Shown here one piece after another: positions 31,358 through 42,934 of a stretch of DNA of 64,000 nucleotides. A model generated the notes under the pieces. It had not been told where the DNA came from. It worked only from the letters and a program-made list of their open reading frames with translations, and ran no database searches. This DNA comes from Sordariomycetes sp. S80-01Y (lineage: Eukaryota; Ascomycota; Sordariomycetes), in assembly GCA_037042185.1 (NCBI GenBank), contig JAXQJY010000026.1, positions 496,001-560,000 of the forward strand. Direction: 5' to 3'. Numbering within the stretch: position 1 is the stretch's first letter; each line of letters begins with the position of its first letter. The translations under genes and the position numbers were made by a program.

Positions 31358-34057
31358 TCATAACGCCAGCTTGGTAGCAAGAACGTTCGAGCCATCCAAG
31401 TGAACTGACGCCCCCTTGCCCCAGCCGTCCACAGTCAACTCCAACTTCTCCATAGGCCAAAGTGTAACATAATTGTCAGACCATGTAACAGGGTTGACAT
31501 CGTTTCCCTCCCCATCAACAAGGTTCAGGCGCAAGAAGAAGGCAGGGACATCAGACTCGTTCTCCAAAGTCACCGTCCAGACGTTGGTCTCGCCCTTCTT
31601 AGCCGCGGTGGTGGCTTTGACCGAAGCCTTCTCCATGTCAAAGAGAGCAGTGTAGTCAGAATACTCTGTGACTGGCGTGTGATACCAAGTTGAATTATCC
31701 CAGTCCAGCTTGTCGACGGTGGGGCTAACCCAGTAGACGTTGCGGCTCAGCGGCGCGCCGTCCTGGTCGTGGAGAACAAGACGCATGAAAACAACGCTGT
31801 CAACACTCTCAAGACCAGGAACTATATCAACCCTCTTACTGGTGTTCGGCTTGGTATCGACGTCGAAGCTCGCGCTCGACACTTGACTGCCGTCGAGCTT
31901 GATGACCTCAACTTCGACACTCCTTGGCCCTTCTAGGTCAAGCGAGTGGTTGATCAACCAAACATCCTTCGTCTCGTAATTGAACGAAACATGCTCGACT
32001 CTCGAACCAACTTTGCTGCCAAAGTACGTTCCGGCAGGGTGCAAGTAGTTATCAAATTGGTTCCAATGCAGACTGGGCCACGCGTTGACGAGCATCCAGT
32101 AGATCATGCCGGTTGCGATACGCCCAGTGCTCCATTGCGCGGCGAAAGCTTCATGTTCAGCGCGTATTGCTTCGTAGTCCATGATTTGTGCCTTGCGGAG
32201 GTAGTCTTCTAATGAGCTGGGTTCGCCATAGCGCTTGAACAGACCTTCGTTGTAGATGCTGCGGTCGTAGAACTGAGAGACGTTGGTCGACATGTGGTAA
32301 AGACCCTTGTTGGGTTTCTTCCACAGATCCTCCATGTCTTCTTCAGTGAGGAAGCGCCGGAGACTACCGATCTCCGGGGTACCAACACCAGCACCCAGTT
32401 CGGAGCCGAACCCGAAAGCTGCGCCGTAGCGATCCTCAGCCGGCTCAACATCGTACCAGTAATTGGGTGGTACCCAGTCATAGGGCCCTTCCATCTTCAT
32501 GCCCCCTCTTCCAAGCAGCTCAGGATAGCCGCGCTTGCTCGCCGCTCCGACGATTGGGACCTGCCAGTGTGCCCCTTGTAGTGCGTTAACGTAGATTTCC
32601 GTCGCTCTGTCGTTCGGCCAGAAGTCGCTGCCCACCAAGTAGGCAAGCATACTGGGATGAGTTTGCTGCATCTGCGCCTCGTGCCACATCGTCGCGTTCG
32701 CATCCGAGTAATCTTGCTCGTCCCAGTAGTCGGGGGTGCCAATGGCGAGCTCCTCGTTGTACTCCCAAGACTCCCACTTGTTGCAGCATTCCCAGCCCGC
32801 TATAACCATGAGTCCAAGACGATCAGTAATCTCGTACAGCTCAGGCTGCTCGTTATTGCCTTCAAGGCGGATTGTGTTCAGCCCCATGTCAAGCATGTAC
32901 TTGACAATAGTCTCGAAGCGCTCCGTGTCGAAGCGTAAGAACATGTCCGCACTGTAGCCACCCCCAATCACTTGGAAAGGGTTGTTGTTGACTGAGAAGA
33001 CTCTATCATCATCTTCGTTGACCTTTGAGGTCACTTTGCGGATACCAAAGTGGCGCTCTACGGCGTCAGACGTGGCGTTGTTGACTGACGCTGACACGTA
33101 GGCGGAGTAGAGGGGTTGCTCTCCCCATTGTTTCGGCCACCACAACTTTGGATCCTCAAATTCTTGTATGAACTCTATCACCTTGCTTTGTCCAGGGCCC
33201 AGTGAAACCATTTGCTCTAGGTCGTACCCCGAGCCATTATCAGGCTCGGATATTGCGGCCCTTGCAATGAACTTCAGTTCCTTGTCTTCAAGGTTCCTCG
33301 CAATGGACCGTAAAGTAACCTTGCCGGGATCAGTGTCGACAGCAGCGCTCAAGGGCCCAAGGCTGACAGAGCCTGTCTGTTTGATGCTCACATCACGCCA
33401 GATTCCTGTCCCATTGTCGGGCTATGAGTTTAGCAAGCAGTCGCGAGGTTTATGTTGACTCCAACTTACCGGGACGGGATTCCAGTCAATGAAACCCAAA
33501 GCTAGGTCTGTATAGTAGTTCGTGGGATACACCTGAATGAGCAAGGCGTTCTGGTCTAAGACAAACTCGGTGATTTCGTACTCATGACCAGAGTATGATC
33601 CGGATTGCATTTCTTTGTCTGCGATGAGCTCGCCGTTGAAGTAAATGTCTGCTCGGGACGTGATTCCATTCGTTTGCAGCAAGAAATGCTTCCCTGCTTC
33701 AGGCTCCAGGGCGAATTCGTGCCGATATACCCACGGCACCGTGAATTGTCCCCAATTGAAGTCTTTCAAGTTCTCGGAGAACCACAAGTCCTCGTCGCTG
33801 TAAACGCCAGCCTCTAGGAAACACGCCATCAGGGTGCATCTGGATGTCGGGATGTGCGTCCATGATTCCGAATCAACATCGGCAGCTCCGGGTTTAGACA
33901 GCTCAACCAGATCCTCGAGACCTGGCGAAGTCGACGATGCGATGTCCCAGTTTGGTATCACAGAGCCTTCACCTGGCTTTGCGGCGAGAAGGGTGGACTT
34001 TTGAGCCACGGCCCCAGCAACTGCAGCGAGGCCGAACCATAAACTGCGTGACGCCAT
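31358..34057 (-). CDS. Secreted exo-beta-D-glucosaminidase (GH2)
   Basis: Minus-strand exons 34057..33470 and 33421..31358, with a 48-nt phase-0 intron, give 883 residues. The start at MASRSLWFGLAAV gives a clean signal peptide; an upstream in-frame Met would bury it. GH2 sandwich domains precede a TIM barrel with MVIAGWECCNKWE, a strong marker of exo-chitosanases (CsxA, Trichoderma Gls93). The catalytic acid is D462 in VGSDFWPN and the nucleophile E537 in GSELGAG; the spacing matches D469/E541 of CsxA, and the Asp acid in place of the usual GH2 Glu separates this group from beta-mannosidases. It releases glucosamine from the non-reducing end of chitosan outside the cell. Confidence 0.9.
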
Positions 34058-34815
34058 CTTGCTAAACGGGCTGCTGTGCCCCAAACACCACATACTAGGG
34101 ATCACCCAATGTTTAAGTGATTTCTTGGAACCAGAGCCCCTCGCTGAAGCAACGTTACCTACTCTTACGGGCTCCGGTCGCCTGCCGTTGATGTTTCACG
34201 GGATGTTTCCCCCGCACCTAGCCACATTGGCGATGTGACGCTGGTGGAGGATGGCAGGTAGAGATCTACAGGGGATGCCCAGGGTGCATAAGCCGCGCAG
34301 ACTAATATTGGAGCTGCCGTTCGAGGGTAAAAATGAAAGTGCGATGACGTGAACATGGGCTGGTTATCGTAATGAACAGGTAGGGATTTGCGGTATCTTC
34401 GACCCTAGGCACTAATTGTGAGGTTGTGTTTGCCTCTCAGTTAGTTCAGGCATTCTTTCAGTGCCACCACCTGCCAGACCTTCAGAGTAATCCAAAGCGG
34501 GCGATGTAACCGAGTTAGCTCACATCGTCGCATGGCACCATCTTGCCCATTGTAAGCGAGGGGGTTCCCCACGCACGCTACTAGCCGTCGATCAGACGAA
34601 ACAGGAGGCGCCGACCTACACAATGCGTCTCGAAGCATGTTGACATGATTGTCCGTCCCTTCGTAGTGAATCGCATGATTCGAAATGCCTTGACACAAAC
34701 ACATTCACCGGTCTCTGTATTTGTGACGGGGAAAAACGGGGTCTGGCAGAGGCTTCCCGAGAGTCCATCCGCCGTTAAACCTGTGCACGACCTCACCGCC
34801 ACTGTACAGGGTCCC
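34058..34815. promoter_or_regulatory. Intergenic upstream of the glucosaminidase
   Basis: 758 bases with the GH2 promoter and the 3' flank of the kinase gene. A CRE-like TGACGTGA occurs near 34345. Short antisense-type open frames show no recognisable protein. Confidence 0.4.
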
Positions 34816-36638
34816 TCATGACTGAACAGATATTTCTAGGCCTTTTGCAAGGCCCCGCAAAATCTCATACAGAGCCCAAGCGCCAGGGTCAGGCAATTCC
34901 TGCCCACTGGCCTCGCCAACATACGACGCCCGTCCCATCTTAGCTTTCAAGTACCGAGTAGCTTCCGCCTTGTCTGCTGCGACCTTAACGGAGCTTCCAA
35001 AGTCAGCTGACTTGAGGAACGAATCGGCGAACGGCAGAAGCACGTCCATAACGGTACGGTCACCCTCGCGGGCGGCTGTATGCGACTTCAACGACTCAAC
35101 AGCTTGAGCCAGTGATGCTGCGTACAATTGCTGGGTTGGGAGACCGTTCCTGGCATTTGCGCGAAGAGACGTAAACAAAGCTGACAACAGAATGCCAAAT
35201 ATCGCTCCAAGGGTACCGCCCATATCATCGACTGCGTCCGTTATCGAGGAAAGGAAGCTAAGGATTGACCCTTCCTCGGCTGCGCCTTTCTCGAGTTCCT
35301 TAAGTATAGACTCACAGAGACCTTTAACACCCTCGCCACAGTCTCCATCGCCCATGACCATATCCCACTTGGTCAGCTGAGGCTCTGCAGCAATTGCTCC
35401 CTCGCAAGCAGAGCGAACGGCGGCATCGAGAACCTTCGGGTTAACGGGGATGCTGTTTTCGACTTTCTCCACCTGGTCAACTTGAGCTGGGGTCGCCATA
35501 GACTTGATGATATCTCCGGATGGACGAATAGTGTTTGGCCAAGATACTGACGTTGTTGGGCTATCGAAGAAACGGAGCAGCTCTGATGAAGCCTCCGAGC
35601 ATTGCCTGGCAGCAGCTGTGATGTTGACAAGAGATATTGAGAAGCCGGGCGCGTTAAGAGATGTCTCGAATGTTCCTGAAAGCGCACGAACAGGCTTGAT
35701 GTGCCAAGTGGAAGCCAGCTGTTGCTGAACTTCGTCCGTTAGAGCACCCAGCTCCAGTGGAGAAAGACCGCCGTAGTTGTTCACCAACAGCATAACCTCA
35801 TCGTGCTTCTCAAAATGAACAAAGGCCCTCTCCTCGTCAGTCTGGTCGCACAGTAAAGCAAGGCAGCGTTTGATGAGGTCGTTGACGGATGGGAACGGCG
35901 AGATCATCTGCTGAGCAGGCTCATTGTGTATTCCAGCGCCAACAGCACAGAGATCGTCAGAGTAGGATTGGTGTTGTCTCCCCGGTACGTGGCAGTGGTC
36001 TAGCGCTGAGCCGATGGACACTGTCTGCGCGTTCACAGCTTGACCTAGCGCAAGGCATCGTTCGAAGGACCACTTGTCGCGAGCTGCTGCTCCCAGAATC
36101 TTCATCGCTGCTGTCGTCAGCCAATATGTTCTTGAGACAAGCGCAAATGCGTACTGAAGATGTGCCCAGGCATTCCTCTCCTTCCAACTCGGCTGCTTCT
36201 ACTTCGCCCAATCGACACATCATCCGTCGCAGGGAGAATGACGACCTTTTCCCCCAGCCCCGAAGCTTTGGCACGCTCAGCAGCCAGACCGAAATGCAGG
36301 CGATCGCCGGTGTAGTTCGTGATCAGCAAGATGGTACCCTCCTTTGAGGGCGCCAGTCTCATCGCAGCAAGCACTTGTTTCGTGCTCGGTGACGCGAAGA
36401 TATCGCCGCACGCGACGGCTGACAGCAGCCCCTCGCCAACAAACCCGCTCCAGGCTGGTTCGTGGCCGGAACCTCCACCGCTAATGATGCTCACAGCCGA
36501 TGCGTCATGGCGACTGTCTGCGACAACACGCTCTGGCTCGTCGAGTATCAGATGAGGGTTGGCGTTTACCAGTGCTCTCAATGCACGAGGCACCAGCGTG
36601 TTCGCAGCGATATCCGGGAAGTAGTGTTTGGTTGACAT
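34816..36638 (-). CDS. Dihydroxyacetone-type kinase (DhaK-DhaL fusion)
   Basis: Minus-strand exons 36638..36155 and 36107..34816, joined over a 47-nt phase-1 intron, give 591 residues, the normal length for fungal ATP-dependent DAK. The DhaK half has SGGGSGHEP (54-61 region) and LDHCHVPG, where the substrate-binding His lies; the DhaL half has GDGDCGEG for Mg-ATP and ends in DPGAWAL. The acceptor is a CAGCAG tandem; using the second copy aligns GHIFTMKIL with Dak proteins. The enzyme phosphorylates dihydroxyacetone; close relatives phosphorylate erythrulose (EYK1 of Yarrowia). It neighbours an aldolase, a polyol dehydrogenase, a permease and a C6 regulator, pointing to ketose or polyol catabolism. 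Confidence 0.9.
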
Positions 36639-37199
36639 CTTCGGCGTGCGACGGTTGCATCACTCGATGAGACACGCACCGATCAGCGCGGAGCAGCGCT
36701 TCCTTTAACGTGAAACCAACAAAGCCTGGATATCCTCTCACATCGTGTCCGCTTGCCTTCAAGTCGGGCGCCGAATCCCACATCGCAGAGCAACATCACG
36801 AGAGGGCACAATAGCAGACATCTTCCACAGCGTCACGACCCGTCACGCGCCCTGCAGCCGAGACGCGGCTTTCTGCAGTCTGCCGCGACTCGAGGCCAGC
36901 ATGGGTCGGGACCCAGGACACCCCTGTCATTCGGGCAGAAGCCGACGATGGTCCAGAGTTTAACACCGATCAGTCAACCAATACCCCAGAAGAACGAGTC
37001 ATGGCCATTTCTTCAAGCCTAGCTCCAGCTTGAAAGGCATGGCAGGGTGCCATTGCGTGTTTGCTCCCACTTTCCCCATAACTGGGGGAGGAGATGATCA
37101 GATATCAATGCAGCGTCTCGCGCCTCGTCCCGCCGTTCCTCCACACTAATTCGAGCGCGCGTTTCGTGATCCAGCTTGTGCCCACAGCGAATTTGGAGC
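36639..37199. promoter_or_regulatory. Bidirectional promoter of kinase and C6 regulator
   Basis: 561 bases between divergent start codons. No TATA box or clear CGG dyad stood out; nothing coding is supported. Confidence 0.45.
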
Positions 37200-39180
37200 A
37201 TGGAGAATGGGGGCGCTAAGGAGGATGCCTCGCAGAAAAAGCGTATGCGCAAACCACGCGGCAAAGGGCTCAGGACAAAGACAGGCTGGTAAGTCGTGCT
37301 CTCTAGACTGAGTTGCAGTTCACTTGTTGATCTTTGCGTGCAGCCTGACTTGTCGCAAGAGGCACAAGAAGTGCGATGAACGACGGCCTGTCTGCGGCCC
37401 ATGCGGTATCTCGTCACGGGATTGTTTCTTCCCCAGCCCTTCCGGAGATCCTGCTTCTTCCACGACTCCAGCTGTTGAGAGTCAACAGTCAAATGCCCAA
37501 TGTTCAGATGCAACTCGCAGTCACGATGGGCGCTCACCGCGACGGCCGCTTGAAGCTCATCATGGTTCACCATCTTCAGCCGGGGGTCTGGCCTCTCAGT
37601 CGTTGAAATCAGGCGGCCAAGAATCACTACGCGAGCACGTCTCGCCGCAGAACTTCATCAACAATCCTCTTCGCTCACAGCAACAGCCGCATGCCTCTGC
37701 CGGCATTCCATTGCAGGAGTCATTGCAGTTCTCGACGTCCCCCGCGGATACGGTAGCCTCCGAGCTCTGGTCCACGGACTTTGCCTCAACGCGATGGCTT
37801 GGCCTCCTTGCGACAGACGCTGCGCAAGCAGATAGTACTTTCAGCCTAGCCCCGAGCCCAGCACCGGAAGATACCGAGAGGCCTGCTGCTGCCGGGGCTC
37901 TGGATGCTCCGGCGAGCACCTTTGCGCCGTTCCACGCCGGAAGACAAGGACTGCTAGTTCCAGATGTCGAAAGGAAGACATGGCAGAGTGATGTTGATGC
38001 GATGCTGACCGAACATGAGGCAGTGCTTTTCAGACATTTTGCTGAGAGGTCAGCGCGATGGCTTGACTTTCTCGATCCTCAAAAGTTGTTCTCGACGTAT
38101 GCCGTGAGGTTGGCGCTCCGGAACACGGGCCTCATGAAAGCCATTCTAGCGCTGTCAGCAAAGCACAGAGCCAAATCGAAAGGTCGATGCCCGGGTTTCG
38201 ATGCTTACACAAAGCAGAACGACGAGTTCGTGTCGGATGACGGTAGCAATGAGTGGATACGCTACTACTATGAAACTCTTCACTACGTTCAAGAGGCGCT
38301 TTCATACAAGAGCTATACCAACTCAGAGGAGCTTTTAGCTACCGCCATCGTCATCTCGGCGTACGAGATGCTCGATGAATCTGACGGCCAAGGTAATTGG
38401 CAGAGACACCTTAAGGGGGTCTTCTGGATCCAACGCTCCCAAGACGTCAATGGTGGCTCGGGAGGCTTGAGACAGGCAGTGTGGTGGGCGTGGCTGCGGC
38501 AGGACATCTGGGCCGCATTCCGCGAGAAGAGGCATTGCCTCAGCTTCTGGGCACCTGTGAGGGACTATTCTGAGCTTGACCAGCACGGTCTGGCGGACAG
38601 GGCGGTGTATCTCCTGTCCCAAGCAGTGAATTACTGCGCAGACGTGTGTGGCCTGGACACTCCCTCACATCTTGACCCAGCTACATCAATGAAACGACGG
38701 CAGTCTAAAGAGGACCTGTTGGCAAAGATGGCGCGCTGGAAATCCTATCTCGGTCCGGAATTCAAGCCGTTGCCCACATATCGCAACCCGTCAGACCCCT
38801 TCACACCGCTTTGGATACATCCCCCGCAGTTCGGCGTCGCGCTGCAGGCGTACTCCTTTGCACAGATCCTGGTGACTCTGTACAGCCCGAACCCTTCAGG
38901 CTTCAACGGGTATCTGAAGATGCAGAAGACGTTGGAGGAGTCGGTTGAAACGATATGCGGCATTGCGATTGACCTGAAAGATGAAGGTTGTCAGATAATG
39001 TCTGCGCAGTGCCTGTACGGTGCTGGGCTTTGCGTCCAGAACTCCTCCAGGAGAGAAAAGATCATCTCACTGATGGAACAGTGTGAGTCGAGGGTGGGAT
39101 GGGCGCCAATGTCAAAGTGGCGTGACGATCTGCGACGAGAATGGGCTAGAGCCGACAGAGAAGTCCAGGAAGATACGTAG
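37200..39180 (+). CDS. Zn2Cys6 transcription factor of the polyol/ketose unit
   Basis: Exons 37200..37288 and 37344..39180 (55-nt phase-2 intron) give 641 residues. The intron splits the codon of the first zinc ligand: TKTGC|LTCRKRHKKCDE. The ligands are Cys30, 33, 40, 47, 50, 57. The N-terminus is basic (KKRMRKPRGKGLR), likely a nuclear localisation signal. The middle and C-terminal parts show the fungal-specific factor features, with HFAERSARWLDFLDP and ALSAKHRAK. It is divergent from the kinase and convergent with the aldolase, so it is the natural candidate regulator of this unit. The inducer is unknown. Confidence 0.88.
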
Positions 39181-39250
39181 CTTTACAAAATGAAAGAAAG
39201 AAGCTTGATACCCCTGAATCGATTTCTGATTTCGCTTTATGAGCCAACAT

Positions 39251-40120
39251 CTAAACAGCCTGGCCAGCTGATCCGCAGACATCCATTTGCCACTCCATCA
39301 ACTTCTGAGACTCCTTGACGCCCTCTTCCATCAGCGTCGTCAGGCTCAGCTTAGAAGCCTTCTCCTTCATCAATATCAAGTAATCATCGAGGACGAGCTT
39401 GTTGACGTTGATCTTGGTGCAGCTGTACGAGATGCATCGCTTCATAATGTCCTCGGGAAAGTCGTTCGTGCCGTGCAACACGATACGGACCCGGCCATTG
39501 ACCTTGCTCTTGATCATCTGGATCCTGTCCCAGTCCAGGACTGGTCCCCTCTTGCCGTACTCTCCGTGAACATTGCCGAAAGCTGGGGCGAGGAAATCAA
39601 TACCAGTAGCAATAAAGTCCTCGACCTGTTCCTCGGTTGTCAAAGCACCCTCCAAGTCAGCGGTATCAGCGATACCATCCTCACCACCCTCGATGCGTCC
39701 AGGCTCCGCCTCCGTCGCAATGCCTCTGTCATGACAGTAAGCCACCAACGCCTTGGTCTTGGCCAGGTTCTCCTCCATCTCATAATGGCTCATATCGACC
39801 ATGATGCTGTCAAAGGGCAGATTGTCCGCTGCGTGGCGAACCATCTTCTCGTCTTGACAGTGGTCGAGGTGGATTGCGACCGGGACTGAGGCATTCTTAG
39901 CAGCCATTGCTGCGGCGTGGACGAGCAGGCCATTGGAGAATGTGATAGCCCAAGGGAAGACCTGGATGATGAGAGGTGACTTCTTCGCTTCAGCAGCTGC
40001 GATAAAGGCTAGGATGTGCTCAATGTTGTAGGCGATGGGTGCGACAACGCCATAGCCATTTTCCTCAGCCTTCTTGAGGATTTGGTAGGTCTTGTTCTTC
40101 GTGGGATCCCAAGGCGCCAT
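39251..40120 (-). CDS. Class II fructose/tagatose-bisphosphate-type aldolase
   Basis: Intronless, 289 residues, the size of the KbaY/GatY-like short class II aldolases and smaller than glycolytic fungal FBA (about 360). Motifs: HLDHCQD with H84, D86 and H87 (zinc ligand and catalytic Asp region), FGNVHGEYG (zinc His and phosphate loop) and LHGTND, where most members have LHGG(S/T). Class II aldolases cleave ketose phosphates to dihydroxyacetone phosphate and an aldehyde using Zn. The C-terminal Ala-Val does not form a peroxisomal signal. Placed among kinase, SDR and permease, it probably cleaves a ketose phosphate from a less common sugar or polyol; the glycolytic enzyme should be encoded elsewhere. 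Confidence 0.88.
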   Translation of the reverse strand: MAPWDPTKNKTYQILKKAEENGYGVVAPIAYNIEHILAFIAAAEAKKSPLIIQVFPWAITFSNGLLVHAAAMAAKNASVPVAIHLDHCQDEKMVRHAADNLPFDSIMVDMSHYEMEENLAKTKALVAYCHDRGIATEAEPGRIEGGEDGIADTADLEGALTTEEQVEDFIATGIDFLAPAFGNVHGEYGKRGPVLDWDRIQMIKSKVNGRVRIVLHGTNDFPEDIMKRCISYSCTKINVNKLVLDDYLILMKEKASKLSLTTLMEEGVKESQKLMEWQMDVCGSAGQAV

Positions 40121-41068
40121 GACGGTCGATTTCCAGTTAACTTGGGTGCTGGATCGATGTCGAAGAAAATCCGAGACAATGTTTGTGAGGTTTACGATAT
40201 GATGAACCGCCTTCGTCTCGGAGCGAATGAGGCTCGACTATATCCATGAGCTTCAACCTCCCCCTCGTGTCGAGCATCTTGGCGCCGTGGCTCCCGATGA
40301 GTGGAACCGGTCCACAGCTGATTGAATCCAGCAACTGTTCTGCCCGCGAGCCGCTCCGATCTCTGCTCGGGGAATGGGTCGGTTGTCTGCGGCATTTGTT
40401 AAGCTGAGTCGCGTCTGCGGCAATTGGCAATCCACCACGTTAGGCCGGCCTACCCTACAGCTTTCCTTCGGGAGTGTATCATGCAACATGTTAATGGTTT
40501 CCTATTTGCCTTAACAGCTCGTTGACGCAAGCCTCTACTTCTACGTTGACAATGCCGCTCAGAATTCTGGAGCAATCGCGCTAGTGAGCTGGTGACAAGC
40601 ATTGTAGAGATCTTTCTGGTGTGGAAACCCAACGCAAAGTGCTCTTTTTTGGTTTTGAAAACGGATTACTGCTGTCAAAGCCGCAACAGCCGAAAACAAC
40701 AAGAAAATCCCAACATAGAAGGCTTCTGGAACGAAATAAATAGGGACCATACACGGCCCTGAGAACTTTTTGACATATTCTTAAAACGAGCTAGTTGGCG
40801 CCGAATTGGGCGGACGAAGGCAGCCATTCAACCAGATGGTGTACCGGAGCTATGAAGAGGTTCAAATTTGGGGCTGCTGGAGCTGTGCCTAAAAGGCAAT
40901 TGTTCGGCATGCGAGTCCATGTGAACAACGAGTAAGCTCACTCTTGACAGCCGCCTGCGAGTCCCCCGAACGCCTAGTCAGCTATTAAAGATAAAAAAGT
41001 AGGTGATATTGCCATATTCTATCCAATCCCATGCCTAAACGCCGTGAAATGCCTTTGCCCATGTCCAT
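40121..41068. promoter_or_regulatory. Intergenic upstream of the aldolase, 0.95 kb
   Basis: Contains the aldolase promoter and the 3' flank of the SDR gene. A hydrophobic open frame of 63 codons at 40559-40750 on the minus strand has no support as a gene. Nothing else recognised. Confidence 0.4.
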
Positions 41069-42034
41069 CTACCACGCACCAACGATACCGGCGATCGGAA
41101 TATCGATACCGGTGGTGTAAGTGGCCGTCTCGCTCAAAAGGTACACGTAGGCACCGCCGAGCTCTTGAGGCAGCGCCAAGCGGGGCATGCCACCGTAATA
41201 CTTCATCTTGGTGTCCCAGTCGGGAGACCTCTCAACGTAGTAGGTGAGAGCAGTCTTGACGAATCCAGGAGAGATGGAGTTGACCCGGATACCGTGCTGA
41301 GCCCACTCCATGGCAAGGGTATGCGTCATGTTGCGCACAGCACCCTTGGTGGCGCCATAAGGTGCAGAGGGGGCGGCCTGGAGATGATCAATAACTTGCC
41401 CGAACTAAAGGCGAAATGGGATCACATACGCGGTTGGGGCGGTAAGACGTCATGGAAGCAGTGAAAACGATGCTACCCTTGCAGCCGAGCTTGATGAAGG
41501 TCCGGGCCGCGGCGGTAGCACAATTCCAAGCACCAAAGACATTGAGCTTGAAAAGGCGCTCGACTTGCTCCATTGAAAACTCAAGAGCAGGCTGGTGCTT
41601 AGTGGCGCCGGCATTGGCGACCATGCCGTCGAAACGACCCTTGGCAGCCACGATCGCATCGAGAGCTGCAGCGACAGAGTTTTCATCGGTCACATCACAG
41701 TGCTGGAACTCTAGCTTGCCTGGAAAGCGCTTCAAGAGTGCCTGGAAGGGCTCTGCAGGCTCCGAGACATCCAAGCTGTAAACGCAGGCAGCGTTGTTAA
41801 CGAGGCAGACCTCAGCGATGCCCAAGCCAATACCCTGGTTTGCACCGGTGACTGTACTGGTCAGAAACAACTCGAAAGCCCAAAAAGCCCGTATTACTTA
41901 CTGGCAATGACCTTGTCCTTTAGCGACACGGAGTAGTCGTGACCCTCTTGAGGAATGGTGTTGAGGTACGCTGGAGGAGCTCCATTTGGGGCCTCGACGT
42001 GGCCGTTGGTGCCGTTGGTACCGTTTGAAGCCAT
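41069..42034 (-). CDS. Short-chain dehydrogenase/reductase, sorbose reductase / polyol dehydrogenase type
   Basis: Minus-strand exons 42034..41902, 41851..41430 and 41377..41069 give 287 residues. The first junction makes KVIAITGANQGIG, the NAD(P) loop; the second makes SYRPNR|AAPSAPYGATKGAV, bringing together the catalytic Ser (FTASMTS) and YxxxK. NAG is at ANAGATKH. The N-terminal extension of about 40 polar residues (rich in NGTNG) is usual in fungal Sou-like SDRs that interconvert ketoses and sugar alcohols. It is divergent from an ACS permease over 900 bases and next to the aldolase, consistent with oxidation of an imported polyol to a ketose. Exact substrate unknown. Confidence 0.9.
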
Positions 42035-42934
42035 TTTTGGATTGAGATCTGGGGCTAGACGAGAAAAAGTCTTTTCGGTGCGACGAGAAGCGGAAGACGA
42101 CGATGCTGTAGAGTAGAGTGTAATTACAAGGACGAAGGGGTTTCGTGGACTTAGAGAATTCAAACCCCCTACCACTTAAGTATCACGGGCACTTGGCCCT
42201 ACTTTGAGAACTCTCCTCAATGGTCCGAGAGCGGAACCAAACAGGGTCGCCTCATAAAGTGAGGATGCAGGGCGAGAAACACGAGCAACGTCTTTTTGAC
42301 CGCGAGTCGCGTCCATGCCGCGGCTATTGGAAAGTCGGACGGACAACAGCCGCACGACTCGCGCCTCGCGTCCACTTACACGCTACCGTTTCGGTAGCAA
42401 CTTGCAGGGATTCTCACCCACTGCCCCGGGAACCCTCGCAACGAGTCCAGCTGACGACCCCGAACCGCGTCCTTCACCATGTTTTGCTCCAGCCGTCCCC
42501 GCACCCCAGACGCTAGCATTTTCAGCCCTCCAGCTCCCCGGTGGTTCGAGTCGCGGAGTTGTGGGGGATCGGGAGAGGAAATTTGGGTTCCTCGTGTGAT
42601 CATGCGACGGCAGTGCCGCTGGCTGAACCTCCAGCGCGCCTACAGTTAACATCCTGGCCGGTTATCCGGGGCGAGAGTCACCTCGATAACCCCAAAAACG
42701 TGGTTGGAAGCCTTGACGTTTTCCGAGCATGCTATGGAGTCATCGGGGTAGTGGACGGGTACCGAGCTTTCTTACTCCTACCTCTCCTCGCGTGGACGCG
42801 AGCCGCAATATCTCGCAGGCGACTGACTACTTAAGGATCCCCAACGGACAAACCAGCGAGCAAAGTGTCTCGCCCGCTTCTCCCATCTCTTCGTATACCC
42901 CTTTGTCTATTCTCGTAATTTCGGACTATCCAAG
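42035..42934. promoter_or_regulatory. Bidirectional promoter of SDR and permease
   Basis: 900 bases between divergent start codons; contains the nested inverted repeat listed separately and several GGGG/CCCC tracts that could bind a Cre1-type repressor. Open frames of about 95 codons on both strands are low-complexity and unsupported. Confidence 0.5.
42302..42362. repeat. Nested inverted repeat within the SDR/permease promoter
   Basis: Outer arms gcgagtcg (42302-42309) and cgactcgc (42355-42362) enclose inner arms gcggctattg (about 42320-42329) and caacagccgc (about 42344-42353), which match at 9 of 10 positions. The centre holds tcggacgga. A regulator dyad or an extrudable hairpin is possible. 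Confidence 0.55.

Noticed and set aside
36108-36154. Separate DhaK and DhaL subunit genes
   Set aside because: A 47-nt phase-1 intron joins the two frames into one normal-length fungal kinase.
37019-37627. 202-codon minus-strand open frame over the C6 regulator start
   Set aside because: It overlaps the zinc-cluster exon of a clear gene on the other strand and has no recognisable content.
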